Source of the DNA: Verrucomicrobia bacterium UBA6775
Lineage (GTDB): Bacteria; Verrucomicrobiota; Verrucomicrobiia; Limisphaerales; UBA1096
Assembly (NCBI GenBank): GCA_002453165.1
Contig: DKGH01000030.1
Location: 24,709 to 34,505, forward strand
DNA length: 9,797 bases
Reading direction: 5' to 3'
A program made the position numbers and the translations under genes. The notes beneath the pieces were generated by a model, which saw only the letters and a list, made by a program, of their open reading frames with translations, was not told where the DNA came from and made no database searches. Each line of letters opens with the position of its first letter. Positions within the stretch are counted from its first letter, which is position 1. Shown here one piece after another: positions 1 to 6,257 of this stretch.

Positions 1-1202
1 CGAATGGCGGCCTCGTCGCCCTGCAGGTGGATAGTACGGTGGATGTGCGTGGCGGATTCGCCCGGCTTGAGCGCGAGCGCCGGGGAGGAGGATTCCAACT
101 CGTAGAACGGGCCAAGCGGCTTGGCGCCGGGGTTGGGCGGGCCGTCGTTGTAGCTGTTCACCACGTCGCCCTTGAACGGTTCGTCCTGCAGTTCCCACAT
201 GGAGTTGACGTAATCGGTCGCGCCCTCCGGCTTAGTGTACTGCACGAGGGTCAGCAGTTGGCGGGTGGCGTCGTAGCTGCCGAGTACCGGCTTGGCGCGC
301 TGCGGCCTGAGGCCGATCTTGCTGCGGTACTGGCCGTCCCCGGAAAAACGAATGACCCCGTCGGCCACACGCAGACGCTCGGCCGGCACGGTGCCGAAGT
401 AGTCGGCGTTGACGATCGGGCCAAGCTTGGCCTCGTCGCCCTCGACGTACGGAACGAGCACGGTCGTCTCCGCTGAGTGCTTGTACATGCCGAGAATCCA
501 GACCGACAACAGGCCGCCCTGCTTCGTCCACGCGGCCTCGCCGGTGTTGGTTAGTACGTTCTCCGTCTCGTAGGCGACGGCGCGGACGCCCGCCGGCAGC
601 ACTGTGCCGAGCATCTCGCCGATCCGCGACCGGTCGAACAGGCGCACAGTGCGGTCGATCCGCAGGCTGAACGCGGTGTCGGAATAGTTTTTGATTTTAG
701 CCTCGTGGCGGAATGTCACTTCGCTGTCCGTTTTTGAGGTGACCTTGTACGGCACGGTGTCGATCACGGCCGGCGTCTGCCAGTGCTCAAGGTCAAACGG
801 ATCGCCCTTCTTGAAGAAGATGGAAAACTGGCCACCCTCCGGACCAAGCCAAAAACGGTCCTCGCCGCCGAAGGCGTTAATGTGCGGCCCGAGTTTGCCG
901 GACGCGATGAGGTCGTAGTTGATCCAGCCGTGGCTCGGGGTCTCGTCGCCGCCCACGGTGCTGGTCATCACCCGCCCCTGGTAGGCCGGCACGATCGCCA
1001 CCTGCGGCTGCCCCTCCCCCTGGCCAAGCGTGATGACCTCGACATGTTTCTGGAGGAAGGCGACGTCTTCGGGGAATGTCATTTCTTTTTTTGATGAACC
1101 GCCCTTGGCCAGGCGCTTGGGCGTGCCGGGGCTGCTACAGCCCGCCTGGCCAAGCGCAACCGCCGCAGCAACAACCAGCGGCGTGATGATCTGTCTTTTC
1201 AT
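1..1202 (-). CDS. DUF6786-like exported protein, 3' end cut by the window edge
   Basis: An open frame runs on the minus strand from the ATG at 1202-1200 off the left edge, giving 400 complete codons without a stop. The N-terminus (MKRQIITPL, then an Ala/Val stretch) is a signal peptide; Cys22 follows Gln-Ala-Gly, a poor match to a lipobox, so it may be a lipoprotein but this is uncertain. The mature part contains RVMTSTVGG near residues 77-85, GWINYDL near 92-98 and GGEDRFWLGPEGGQ at 112-125. These resemble what I recall of DUF6786, a family of secreted bacterial proteins with no known activity and a fold possibly like sugar mutarotases. It is the last gene seen of a four-gene minus-strand operon, 18 bp after the preceding gene. 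No Shine-Dalgarno sequence precedes the ATG. The reading frame is secure; the family name is from memory and the function is unknown. Confidence 0.82.
   Translation of the reverse strand, partial: MKRQIITPLVVAAAVALGQAGCSSPGTPKRLAKGGSSKKEMTFPEDVAFLQKHVEVITLGQGEGQPQVAIVPAYQGRVMTSTVGGDETPSHGWINYDLIASGKLGPHINAFGGEDRFWLGPEGGQFSIFFKKGDPFDLEHWQTPAVIDTVPYKVTSKTDSEVTFRHEAKIKNYSDTAFSLRIDRTVRLFDRSRIGEMLGTVLPAGVRAVAYETENVLTNTGEAAWTKQGGLLSVWILGMYKHSAETTVLVPYVEGDEAKLGPIVNADYFGTVPAERLRVADGVIRFSGDGQYRSKIGLRPQRAKPVLGSYDATRQLLTLVQYTKPEGATDYVNSMWELQDEPFKGDVVNSYNDGPPNPGAKPLGPFYELESSSPALALKPGESATHIHRTIHLQGDEAAI
111..125. repeat. inverted repeat GCCAAGC-G-GCTTGGC
   Basis: Perfect 7-bp arms around one base, inside the DUF6786-like gene, where it encodes Ala-Lys-Pro-Leu-Gly. 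It belongs to the same word family as the 14-bp palindromes at 2222 and 5009. Confidence 0.75.
419..432. repeat. 14-bp palindrome GGCCAAGCTTGGCC
   Basis: A perfect palindrome inside the DUF6786-like gene. It uses the same half-words (GCCAAG and CTTGGC) as the intergenic palindrome at 2222, but joined in the opposite order. Confidence 0.75.
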
Positions 1203-1220
1203 GAAACGCAGTGCGCGCAA

Positions 1221-2192
1221 CTAGCGCCGGGGAGCCGGTGGGTTGGGCTCGGTAACCGGCTCCCGGATGACCGGGATGGGCTGTGTTGCCTTTCTCGGCA
1301 GGATGAGCTTCGGCTCATCGCCCTTCTTCTTGCGGGTGGGGATGTCGTCCGGGCGAAGGAGTTTCAGGCCACCGGCAACCCGGATTTTGCCGTCCTTGAA
1401 GTTCAACCGGGGGCGGCTGCCGACAATCTGGTAGTGGTGGCGGATCTTCATTTTCCCGTCCGGATCCAGCACGGTGTAGTTGTATGTCCGCGCGCCGGAC
1501 TGACAGAGGATGTGCAGGTTGCCGGTTGGATCCACCTGCGCGGTGGGATCGTTGAACGCCACCATCGGGCAGACTGGGAGGACCTTGTGCACGCGCGCGC
1601 CGGGGCCGTCGTCCACCCGCGCGTAGAGCGTGGTCATGCGCAGGTTCTTGGCCTGCTGCAGCACGTACCGACGCTGCCTTGGCTGGCCGGCGGGCTCGCC
1701 CTCCTTCACCGGCATGCCGAAGGTTCGGTGCCAGAGGATGGAGCCGTTGAAGACGGAGAACTTGACCGGCTTGACCGGCAGGGCGCGCTTCCACTGCTTG
1801 ACGTAGAGCTTGGCCGTGAGTTTGTAGTTGCCAGCCCTGTCGAGGGCGTAATAGGGCGCGAGGTCGATGCGCTTGGTGGCGCGTATGGAGGACTCGACGG
1901 TGAAGCGGCCCTCGACTTTCGGCGGCTCGGCGATGGGGGTGAGCACCTCGCCGGTCTCGGTCTCGATCTCTAATTGCAGCCAGTCGTTGTCCTCGCCGAA
2001 TACGAGTGTCTGACCGGAGAAGTTGACGATCTTCAGACTGACGTTGAACGTCTCGCGGGGCAGCAGGCGGGACTTGTCGACCTCGAGGGTGGCGGTGACC
2101 TGTGCTGTCATCGACGCAGCCGACCCCATGAGGGCCAGTAACAGCCAACCCAGCGTCAGGCCGGTAAGTGAAACTGTCAACGGACGATTCAT
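1221..2192 (-). CDS. secreted hypothetical protein, 323 residues
   Basis: The protein begins MNRPLTVSLTG followed by a hydrophobic stretch and an Ala-Ser-Met-Thr-Ala-Gln cleavage region, a clear signal peptide with cleavage near residue 30. Residues about 33-150 alternate in beta-strand fashion (TLEVDKSRLLPRETFNVSL, then GNYKLTAKLYV), resembling an immunoglobulin-like or BsuPI-like beta-sandwich. Residues about 205-285 form a second beta-rich part (PTGNLHILCQSG, DPDGKMKIRHHYQIVG, LNFKDGKIRVAGG) that could be a propeller-like blade pair. The C-terminal 40 residues are rich in Lys, Arg and Pro and look disordered. I do not recognise the family and assign no function. It lies 46 bp after the SurA-like gene and 18 bp before the DUF6786-like gene, all on the same strand, which suggests a cell-envelope operon. 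The ATG at 2192 is chosen because it starts the signal peptide directly. Confidence 0.85.
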   Translation of the reverse strand: MNRPLTVSLTGLTLGWLLLALMGSAASMTAQVTATLEVDKSRLLPRETFNVSLKIVNFSGQTLVFGEDNDWLQLEIETETGEVLTPIAEPPKVEGRFTVESSIRATKRIDLAPYYALDRAGNYKLTAKLYVKQWKRALPVKPVKFSVFNGSILWHRTFGMPVKEGEPAGQPRQRRYVLQQAKNLRMTTLYARVDDGPGARVHKVLPVCPMVAFNDPTAQVDPTGNLHILCQSGARTYNYTVLDPDGKMKIRHHYQIVGSRPRLNFKDGKIRVAGGLKLLRPDDIPTRKKKGDEPKLILPRKATQPIPVIREPVTEPNPPAPRR

Positions 2193-2221
2193 TTGCGAAT
2201 GGAAGGTAACACCCGGTCAAG

Positions 2222-2235
2222 CGCTTGGCCAAGCG
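2222..2235. repeat. 14-bp palindrome CGCTTGGCCAAGCG between genes
   Basis: A perfect palindrome in the 46-bp gap between the SurA-like gene (stop codon at 2239-2241) and the 323-residue secreted protein gene. Flanking bases AAG and GGCTT extend it imperfectly with a two-base bulge. No T-run follows on the minus strand, so it is not a standard intrinsic terminator. It could form a hairpin in the operon mRNA, bind a protein, or be a copy of an iterated genomic palindrome. Confidence 0.8.
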
Positions 2236-2238
2236 GGC

Positions 2239-3222
2239 TTAATAGGACCTCTCACTGATATACGCCTTGGCCCTCAACTTGTTGAACCACTTTTGCCTGC
2301 GGGCCTTGATCTCTTCATCCATAAGGGCGTTCTCGATCTCATCGCGAACTTCCGCGAGGGATTTCAGTTCCTTCTGTTGAATCTCGTCACAACGCAGAAT
2401 CCAACATCGGTTGTCTTGTTGTACAACCCCGCTGATCTGGCCCCGGCCAAGCGCAAAGGCCACATCCTCCAGGGTCTTGCTCAGCGTGCCCGGTTTCCCG
2501 ACGCTGGCCTTTTTGTCCCTCTCAGGACGGAACCCGTTGGTATTGGCATATCTGTCGCTGTAAAGCTGGGCCAGTTGGGTGAACGAATCGCCATCGACCA
2601 ACTTGGAATGAATTTCATCCGCGAGCTGCCGAGTGGCCTCCGCCCCCCCGTGTCTACCCTCATTAAGGACGATCATTTGCAGCTGGATCTCGACATCTCG
2701 CCGGTACTGATTCTTGTTCGCAATGTAGTGTTCCTCGATCCTCCGGGGCGAAATCACGATGCCCTTTGTGGAAGCAAACTCACCGAGCATTATCATGAAA
2801 ATAATCTCCTCCCGCTGCCTGCGTGCATATTCGTCGTACGTCATGCCTCTGCTTTTCAAGGCTCGAACTAGGCTGGCACGGGTCGGGTAACCTTCCTGCA
2901 GCATTCTATCCTTGATGCGTTTTTCAAAGATGGAATCCGGCAGGGTGAATTTTTGTTCACCATATTCCTGAAGGACGAGTTCCCGATTGATCAGGGCATT
3001 CAATGCATCGGATTTGGCCTTCTGCACCGCCTCGGTGGTTCGTCTTTGGCCTGCGAGATATTGTGCGGACGCATCCAACACCACCCCAGCAGTGATGACC
3101 TTCTTGTTGACGACTGCGGCCACGCTGTTACGGGCCTCGCGCTCGAGCACCTGCCCCCAGAGCGGCAGGACACCGAGGATCACGGTGAATACGATTATCA
3201 GTCTGCTATGGCGCATCATCAC
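2239..3222 (-). CDS. SurA-like periplasmic peptidyl-prolyl cis-trans isomerase
   Basis: Parvulin-type rotamase with a chaperone-like N-terminal domain, expected to help outer-membrane or secreted proteins fold in the periplasm. A signal peptide covers about residues 1-24 (RLIIVFTVILGVLPLWGQ). Residues about 34-165 match the SurA N-terminal helical domain: AAVVNKKVITAGVVLD is the typical opening, followed by ALNALINRELVLQE. Residues about 183-290 form the parvulin domain, with EIQLQMIVLNEG, DGDSFTQLAQLYSD, GKPGTLSKTLEDVAFAL and CWILRCDEI at the expected places. E. coli SurA is longer and has two parvulin domains; this protein has one. The start codon is ambiguous: GTG at 3222 is followed by ATG at 3219 and 3216, and any could serve. 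The gene is second in the minus-strand operon, and the gap before it is filled by a stem-loop. The family assignment is firm; the client proteins are unknown. Confidence 0.9.
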   Translation of the reverse strand: MMMRHSRLIIVFTVILGVLPLWGQVLEREARNSVAAVVNKKVITAGVVLDASAQYLAGQRRTTEAVQKAKSDALNALINRELVLQEYGEQKFTLPDSIFEKRIKDRMLQEGYPTRASLVRALKSRGMTYDEYARRQREEIIFMIMLGEFASTKGIVISPRRIEEHYIANKNQYRRDVEIQLQMIVLNEGRHGGAEATRQLADEIHSKLVDGDSFTQLAQLYSDRYANTNGFRPERDKKASVGKPGTLSKTLEDVAFALGRGQISGVVQQDNRCWILRCDEIQQKELKSLAEVRDEIENALMDEEIKARRQKWFNKLRAKAYISERSY

Positions 3223-3224
3223 TG

Positions 3225-3267
3225 GCGGCTTGATGCTAGTCCCGCCGGGAAAGCACGGTCAAGCCGC
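3225..3267 (-). promoter_or_regulatory. intercistronic stem-loop before the SurA-like gene
   Basis: GCGGCTTGA at 3225-3233 is perfectly complementary to TCAAGCCGC at 3259-3267, a 9-bp stem with a 25-base loop. The loop holds a short inner stem TCCC-GCC-GGGA at 3240-3250. The structure begins one base after the aminomutase stop codon (TAA at 3271-3269) and ends two to eight bases before the GTG/ATG/ATG start cluster, so it would cover the ribosome landing site. No T-run follows, which speaks against a simple terminator. It may control translation, protect or process the mRNA, or attenuate transcription; the choice among these is inference. Confidence 0.5.
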
Positions 3268-3268
3268 G

Positions 3269-4591
3269 TTACAGTTTTCGAACCGATTCCGGCTGATTTT
3301 TTTTCGCCGGTTCCTCGAAGAAAAACCGGTCCTCGCCAAACGCCGGCTTCAGGCCGTCGAGCCAGGTCGCCTTGGGATCGTACTGGGCAAAGAACAGCCG
3401 GTTCACCCAGCTTGGGTCGCGGCCCTGCAGGAATTTCAGCGCGAGCACCTTCTCGCCGCCCACCTCGGTGATACCATCCACCAGCACCTTGCCGGGTGAG
3501 GCGGACATCGACGGTCCGCGCACGGTGCGGCACAGCCCGGAAACCTGGCTGTACGCCTCAGTAAACACCTTGTACGCCCGGGCCAGCGGCACCTCGAAGT
3601 AGGCCTTAGCGCCGGTGTCGCGCTCGACAAACATATAGTACGGTACCATGCCGAGCTGCACCTGTTTACGCCAGAGCTGCGCCCAGACGTTGGCGTCGTC
3701 GTTCACCTTGCGGATCAACGGCGCCTGGCAACGGATCACCGCACCGGCGTCGAGGAGGCGTTTCACTGCGAGTTGTGCAATGTCCGGCTCCAGTTCGCGG
3801 GAGTGGCTCGAGTGCGCCATCAACGCGAGGTGTTTGCCGGCGGCCTTCACTTCGCCGATCAGACGCATGAAATCGTCCGCATCTTCGCCTTCGACAAAAC
3901 GATGAGGCCAGTAAGCCAGAGCTTTCGTACCTATGCGAATACTGTGCAAATTTGGAAGATCCTCTGCCAACAATGGCTCAATGTAACGGCGCAGAACCGA
4001 AGTTCTCATAACCATCGGATCACCGCCGGTGATTAAAACGCTGCTTACCTGTGGATTCTCCCTGACATAACGTACTAACTCTGATGCTTCTCTACTTGCA
4101 AATTTTAAATCACGATCACCAATAAACTGTGCCCATCGAAAGCAGTAAGTACAATATGCATGACAAGTTTGACCTTGGCTTGGAAAAAACAAAATTGTTT
4201 CTTGATATTTGTGTTGCATGCCAGCAACAGCTTCACCGTCAAGTTTAGGTACATTCAGTTCCATCTGCCCAGCTGGATGCGGATTTAGCTTATTCCGAAT
4301 TTTATTAGCTGCGAGGTTTACATCAGTATCTGATGCTCCGCTGACCACAAGATCTCGCATGTACTGATAATCCTCGTCGTGCAACATTCCCCGCTGAGGA
4401 AAAGTCAACTGAAAAATCGGATCATCAGGAATATCACTACTATCTATTAAGTTTTCAACAACGTAATCATTTACTCTAAATGGCAAAACTGCTGATATTG
4501 CTTGCATATCGATGATTTGCTCCTTGTCGAGTTTAAGCTTATCCGCAATCTGCGGAAGGTCCTTTCTTGTGCTAACTTTGAATTTCGTCAT
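3269..4591 (-). CDS. KamA-family radical SAM aminomutase (lysine 2,3-aminomutase-like)
   Basis: Radical S-adenosylmethionine, PLP-dependent enzyme of the KamA family, which moves the alpha-amino group of an amino acid to the beta carbon; 440 residues, close to the usual size. The iron-sulfur motif CxxxCxxC is Cys143, Cys147 and Cys150 within QTCHAYCTYCFRW. ITGGDP at 187-192 is the SAM-contacting motif. Aligned from memory with Clostridium subterminale lysine 2,3-aminomutase, Arg152 matches carboxylate-binding Arg134, Asp325 matches Asp293, and Lys368 in SASPGK matches PLP-binding Lys337. The second Asp that holds the lysine side-chain amine, Asp330, aligns with Ser361, so lysine may not be the substrate. 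EpmB, which modifies EF-P, is a related alternative; no efp or epmA lies in the window. It is the first gene of the minus-strand operon. Codons for residues 1 to about 230 are AT-rich and the rest GC-rich, although the frame is intact. Confidence 0.88.
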   Translation of the reverse strand: MTKFKVSTRKDLPQIADKLKLDKEQIIDMQAISAVLPFRVNDYVVENLIDSSDIPDDPIFQLTFPQRGMLHDEDYQYMRDLVVSGASDTDVNLAANKIRNKLNPHPAGQMELNVPKLDGEAVAGMQHKYQETILFFPSQGQTCHAYCTYCFRWAQFIGDRDLKFASREASELVRYVRENPQVSSVLITGGDPMVMRTSVLRRYIEPLLAEDLPNLHSIRIGTKALAYWPHRFVEGEDADDFMRLIGEVKAAGKHLALMAHSSHSRELEPDIAQLAVKRLLDAGAVIRCQAPLIRKVNDDANVWAQLWRKQVQLGMVPYYMFVERDTGAKAYFEVPLARAYKVFTEAYSQVSGLCRTVRGPSMSASPGKVLVDGITEVGGEKVLALKFLQGRDPSWVNRLFFAQYDPKATWLDGLKPAFGEDRFFFEEPAKKNQPESVRKL

Positions 4592-4842
4592 TTTTCAGTC
4601 TTTCTTTTGGTTGTTCTTGGCCGCAGTAGCATCACGGGCCACGCCGAATCAAACGGCTTGGCCGATCACACATCCTACCGGCAAACGTTTTTCCACCCAT
4701 CCCGTCCGGTCGATTACTTTAACACAGTCGCGCTTGATGAAAAGTTTTAGTTTTTCAGGCGTTTTTTAAGGCAAAGCGCGCCTTAGTGGTTCAATTTGTC
4801 CCACTCGGCGTTCCTGCATTGACGGGAACCGGCGCGGTTGCA
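4592..4842. promoter_or_regulatory. divergent intergenic region between the aminomutase operon and the polymerase gene
   Basis: This stretch should hold promoters for both directions, but I see no convincing pair of -35 and -10 boxes on either strand. A 6-bp stem TAAGGC/GCCTTA (4767-4772 and 4780-4785) lies just before the alternative GTG start of the polymerase, preceded by a run of T. A GGCTTGGCC word near 4655 belongs to the repeat family described elsewhere. The frames open here in short stretches encode nothing recognisable. Confidence 0.4.
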
Positions 4843-6150
4843 ATGCTCACGACCACTGTGCCCGAGGCTCCTCCAACCCGTGTCCTGCATGTCGATGGCG
4901 ACACCTTTTTTGCCAGTTGCGAGATCGCAATGGATGCGTCGCTCTCCGGCCGGCCGGTGTGGGTCGGCGGCGGGCGCACGGGCGATGGCATCGTCATCGC
5001 GGCAAACCGCTTGGCCAAGCGCTACGGCATCGGAGCCGGCACAGCCTGCTTCGAGGCTAGGCGGCTCTGCCCGCACGGTGTGTTGGCCCGGCCGCACTAC
5101 GACGATTACCGCCGCATCTCGCGGGAGATGTTCCGGGTGATGGAGAGCTACACGCCGACGCTGCTGCCGGCATCGATCGACGAGGGGTTCCTGGACCTCA
5201 CCGCGATGGAGCGCTACGTCTGGCGCGGCCGCGGCGCGGTCGGTTACGTGAACCGGCTGAGGGCGGAGATCGAGAGCGCGGTCGGCGTGCCGGTGTCCGC
5301 CGGGCTGGGCGCGTCGATGTGGGCGGCCAAGCTGGCAACGAGCGCGGCCAAGCCCGGGTTCTGCGAGATTCCGGTCGGGGGCGAGCGGGAGTTTTTGGCG
5401 GATCGGCCGGTGGACGAGCTGGCCGGCTGCGGCGGACGCCGCACGCGGGCGCTGGCCGCACTCGGGGCGCACACGTTTGGCGACGTGGCCAGCATGCCGT
5501 CGATCCTCCTTTGCAAAAGTTTCGGCATTTGGGGACAGCAACTGTGGCTCTTTGCCCGGGGCGAATGGACCGAGCCGGTCGTGGTGGAGGAGAAGGATCG
5601 CACCACGATCTCGAGCAACACCACGCTGCCGGTCGACGAGCCGGACTACGACGCGGGGCTGATTTTCCTGCTGAGCGAGGCGGCACGGTTGACCGGCCAA
5701 ATGCGGCGCGAGGGGCTGCAGACGCGCGAGTCGTTCGTGTCGATCCGATTCAGCGATTTCGAGCGGACCTGCTGCCAGCACCGGTTCCGGCATCCGCAGT
5801 TCCGCAACAGCGTCATCAGCGGGGTCATCGAGCAGCTTTACTGGGAGTCGATGCGCGGGGCGCACAAGCCGATCCGGCAGATCTGTCTGGGCTTCTCCAG
5901 CCTGGAGCGCCTCGACACCCAGCCGATGCTGTGGGGCAGCACGGACGCCGGGCGCTGGGGCGCGATCGACGACGCCCTGCAGGTGATCGAGCAGCGGTTC
6001 GGCGAAAACACCGTCATGACCGGCGCGCAGTTTGCCCTGAAAAAACAGAACGACTTTTTTGAGGTACCCCCGGCCAAGTGCCCCTTTGGCCCGCGCGAAG
6101 CCAGCCCGGCCGGCCCCGTCCGGATCGATCCCAAAAAGGCGCGGCACTAA
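4843..6150 (+). CDS. Y-family translesion DNA polymerase (DinB/UmuC type)
   Basis: Cytoplasmic error-prone polymerase that copies past damaged bases. Starting from the ATG at 4843 it has 435 residues. The first catalytic motif is HVDGDTFFASCE, with Asp18 and Asp20 as metal ligands and Phe23 at the ribose steric gate. The second is ASIDEGFLDLT, with Asp113 and Glu114. A helix-hairpin-helix region follows (RPVDELAGCGGRRTRALAALG), then the little-finger domain with TTLPVDE and VSIRFSDFERT. QNDFF at 402-406 resembles the beta-clamp-binding pentapeptide QL(S/D)LF. The frame opens upstream at a GTG (4786), but the ATG puts the first catalytic motif near the N-terminus as in DinB, and the extra 19 residues match nothing I know. 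No Shine-Dalgarno sequence helps choose. It is divergent from the aminomutase operon and apparently transcribed alone. The subfamily (DinB, ImuB-like or UmuC-like) is not resolved; intact catalytic residues argue against the inactive ImuB type. Confidence 0.88.
   Translation: MLTTTVPEAPPTRVLHVDGDTFFASCEIAMDASLSGRPVWVGGGRTGDGIVIAANRLAKRYGIGAGTACFEARRLCPHGVLARPHYDDYRRISREMFRVMESYTPTLLPASIDEGFLDLTAMERYVWRGRGAVGYVNRLRAEIESAVGVPVSAGLGASMWAAKLATSAAKPGFCEIPVGGEREFLADRPVDELAGCGGRRTRALAALGAHTFGDVASMPSILLCKSFGIWGQQLWLFARGEWTEPVVVEEKDRTTISSNTTLPVDEPDYDAGLIFLLSEAARLTGQMRREGLQTRESFVSIRFSDFERTCCQHRFRHPQFRNSVISGVIEQLYWESMRGAHKPIRQICLGFSSLERLDTQPMLWGSTDAGRWGAIDDALQVIEQRFGENTVMTGAQFALKKQNDFFEVPPAKCPFGPREASPAGPVRIDPKKARH
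5009..5022. repeat. 14-bp palindrome CGCTTGGCCAAGCG inside the polymerase gene
   Basis: Exactly the same 14 bases as the intergenic copy at 2222-2235, here read as Arg-Leu-Ala-Lys-Arg. The leucine uses TTG, whereas CTG and CTC are common in the rest of this GC-rich gene, as if the DNA word mattered as well as the protein. Confidence 0.8.
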
Positions 6151-6174
6151 CTCAAAAACATGGTCCGGCGGTAG

Positions 6175-6223
6175 GCCACGCCTGCCTGGCCGAGCGCTTG
6201 TTTGGCTTGCCCCGGCGTGTGGC
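6175..6223. repeat. imperfect inverted repeat upstream of the dehydrogenase fusion gene
   Basis: GCCACGCC at 6175-6182 pairs with GGCGTGTGGC at 6214-6223 if two bases bulge out. Between the arms, CTGGCCGAGCGCTTG is a decayed version of the CGCTTGGCCAAGCG word. It lies in the 107-bp gap between the polymerase stop codon and the next ATG and ends 34 bases before that ATG. It could be a weak terminator for the polymerase transcript, although no T-run follows, or part of the leader of the next gene. Confidence 0.3.
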
Positions 6224-6257
6224 GGCGTTAAGTTTCCCGGCCGTTCACGAAATAAAA

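Noticed and set aside
27..1224. Several short plus-strand frames opposite the left-edge gene
   Set aside because: They are shadows of the minus-strand DUF6786-like gene, whose translation has a signal peptide and coherent motifs without a stop for 400 codons.
2222..2235. The intergenic palindrome as an intrinsic terminator
   Set aside because: No T-run follows on the transcribed strand, and the same 14 bases occur inside the polymerase coding sequence.
2023..2871. Plus-strand open frame of 282 codons opposite the SurA-like gene
   Set aside because: It spans parts of two well-supported minus-strand genes and the gap between them, and shows no recognisable domain.
4786..4842. GTG start of the polymerase, 19 residues upstream
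   Set aside because: It pushes the first catalytic motif to residue 35, unlike DinB proteins. The extra residues are not protein-like, though the start is not formally excluded.
4783..6147. Long open frame (454 codons) antisense to the polymerase gene
   Set aside because: It mirrors almost the whole polymerase gene and its translation is Arg-, Pro- and Ala-rich with no domain. The sense strand has all Y-family motifs; such antisense frames are common in GC-rich genes.
6078..6257. N-terminal extension of the fusion protein from a GTG
   Set aside because: It overlaps the end of the polymerase gene, has no motif, and the ATG at 6258 directly begins a standard signal peptide.
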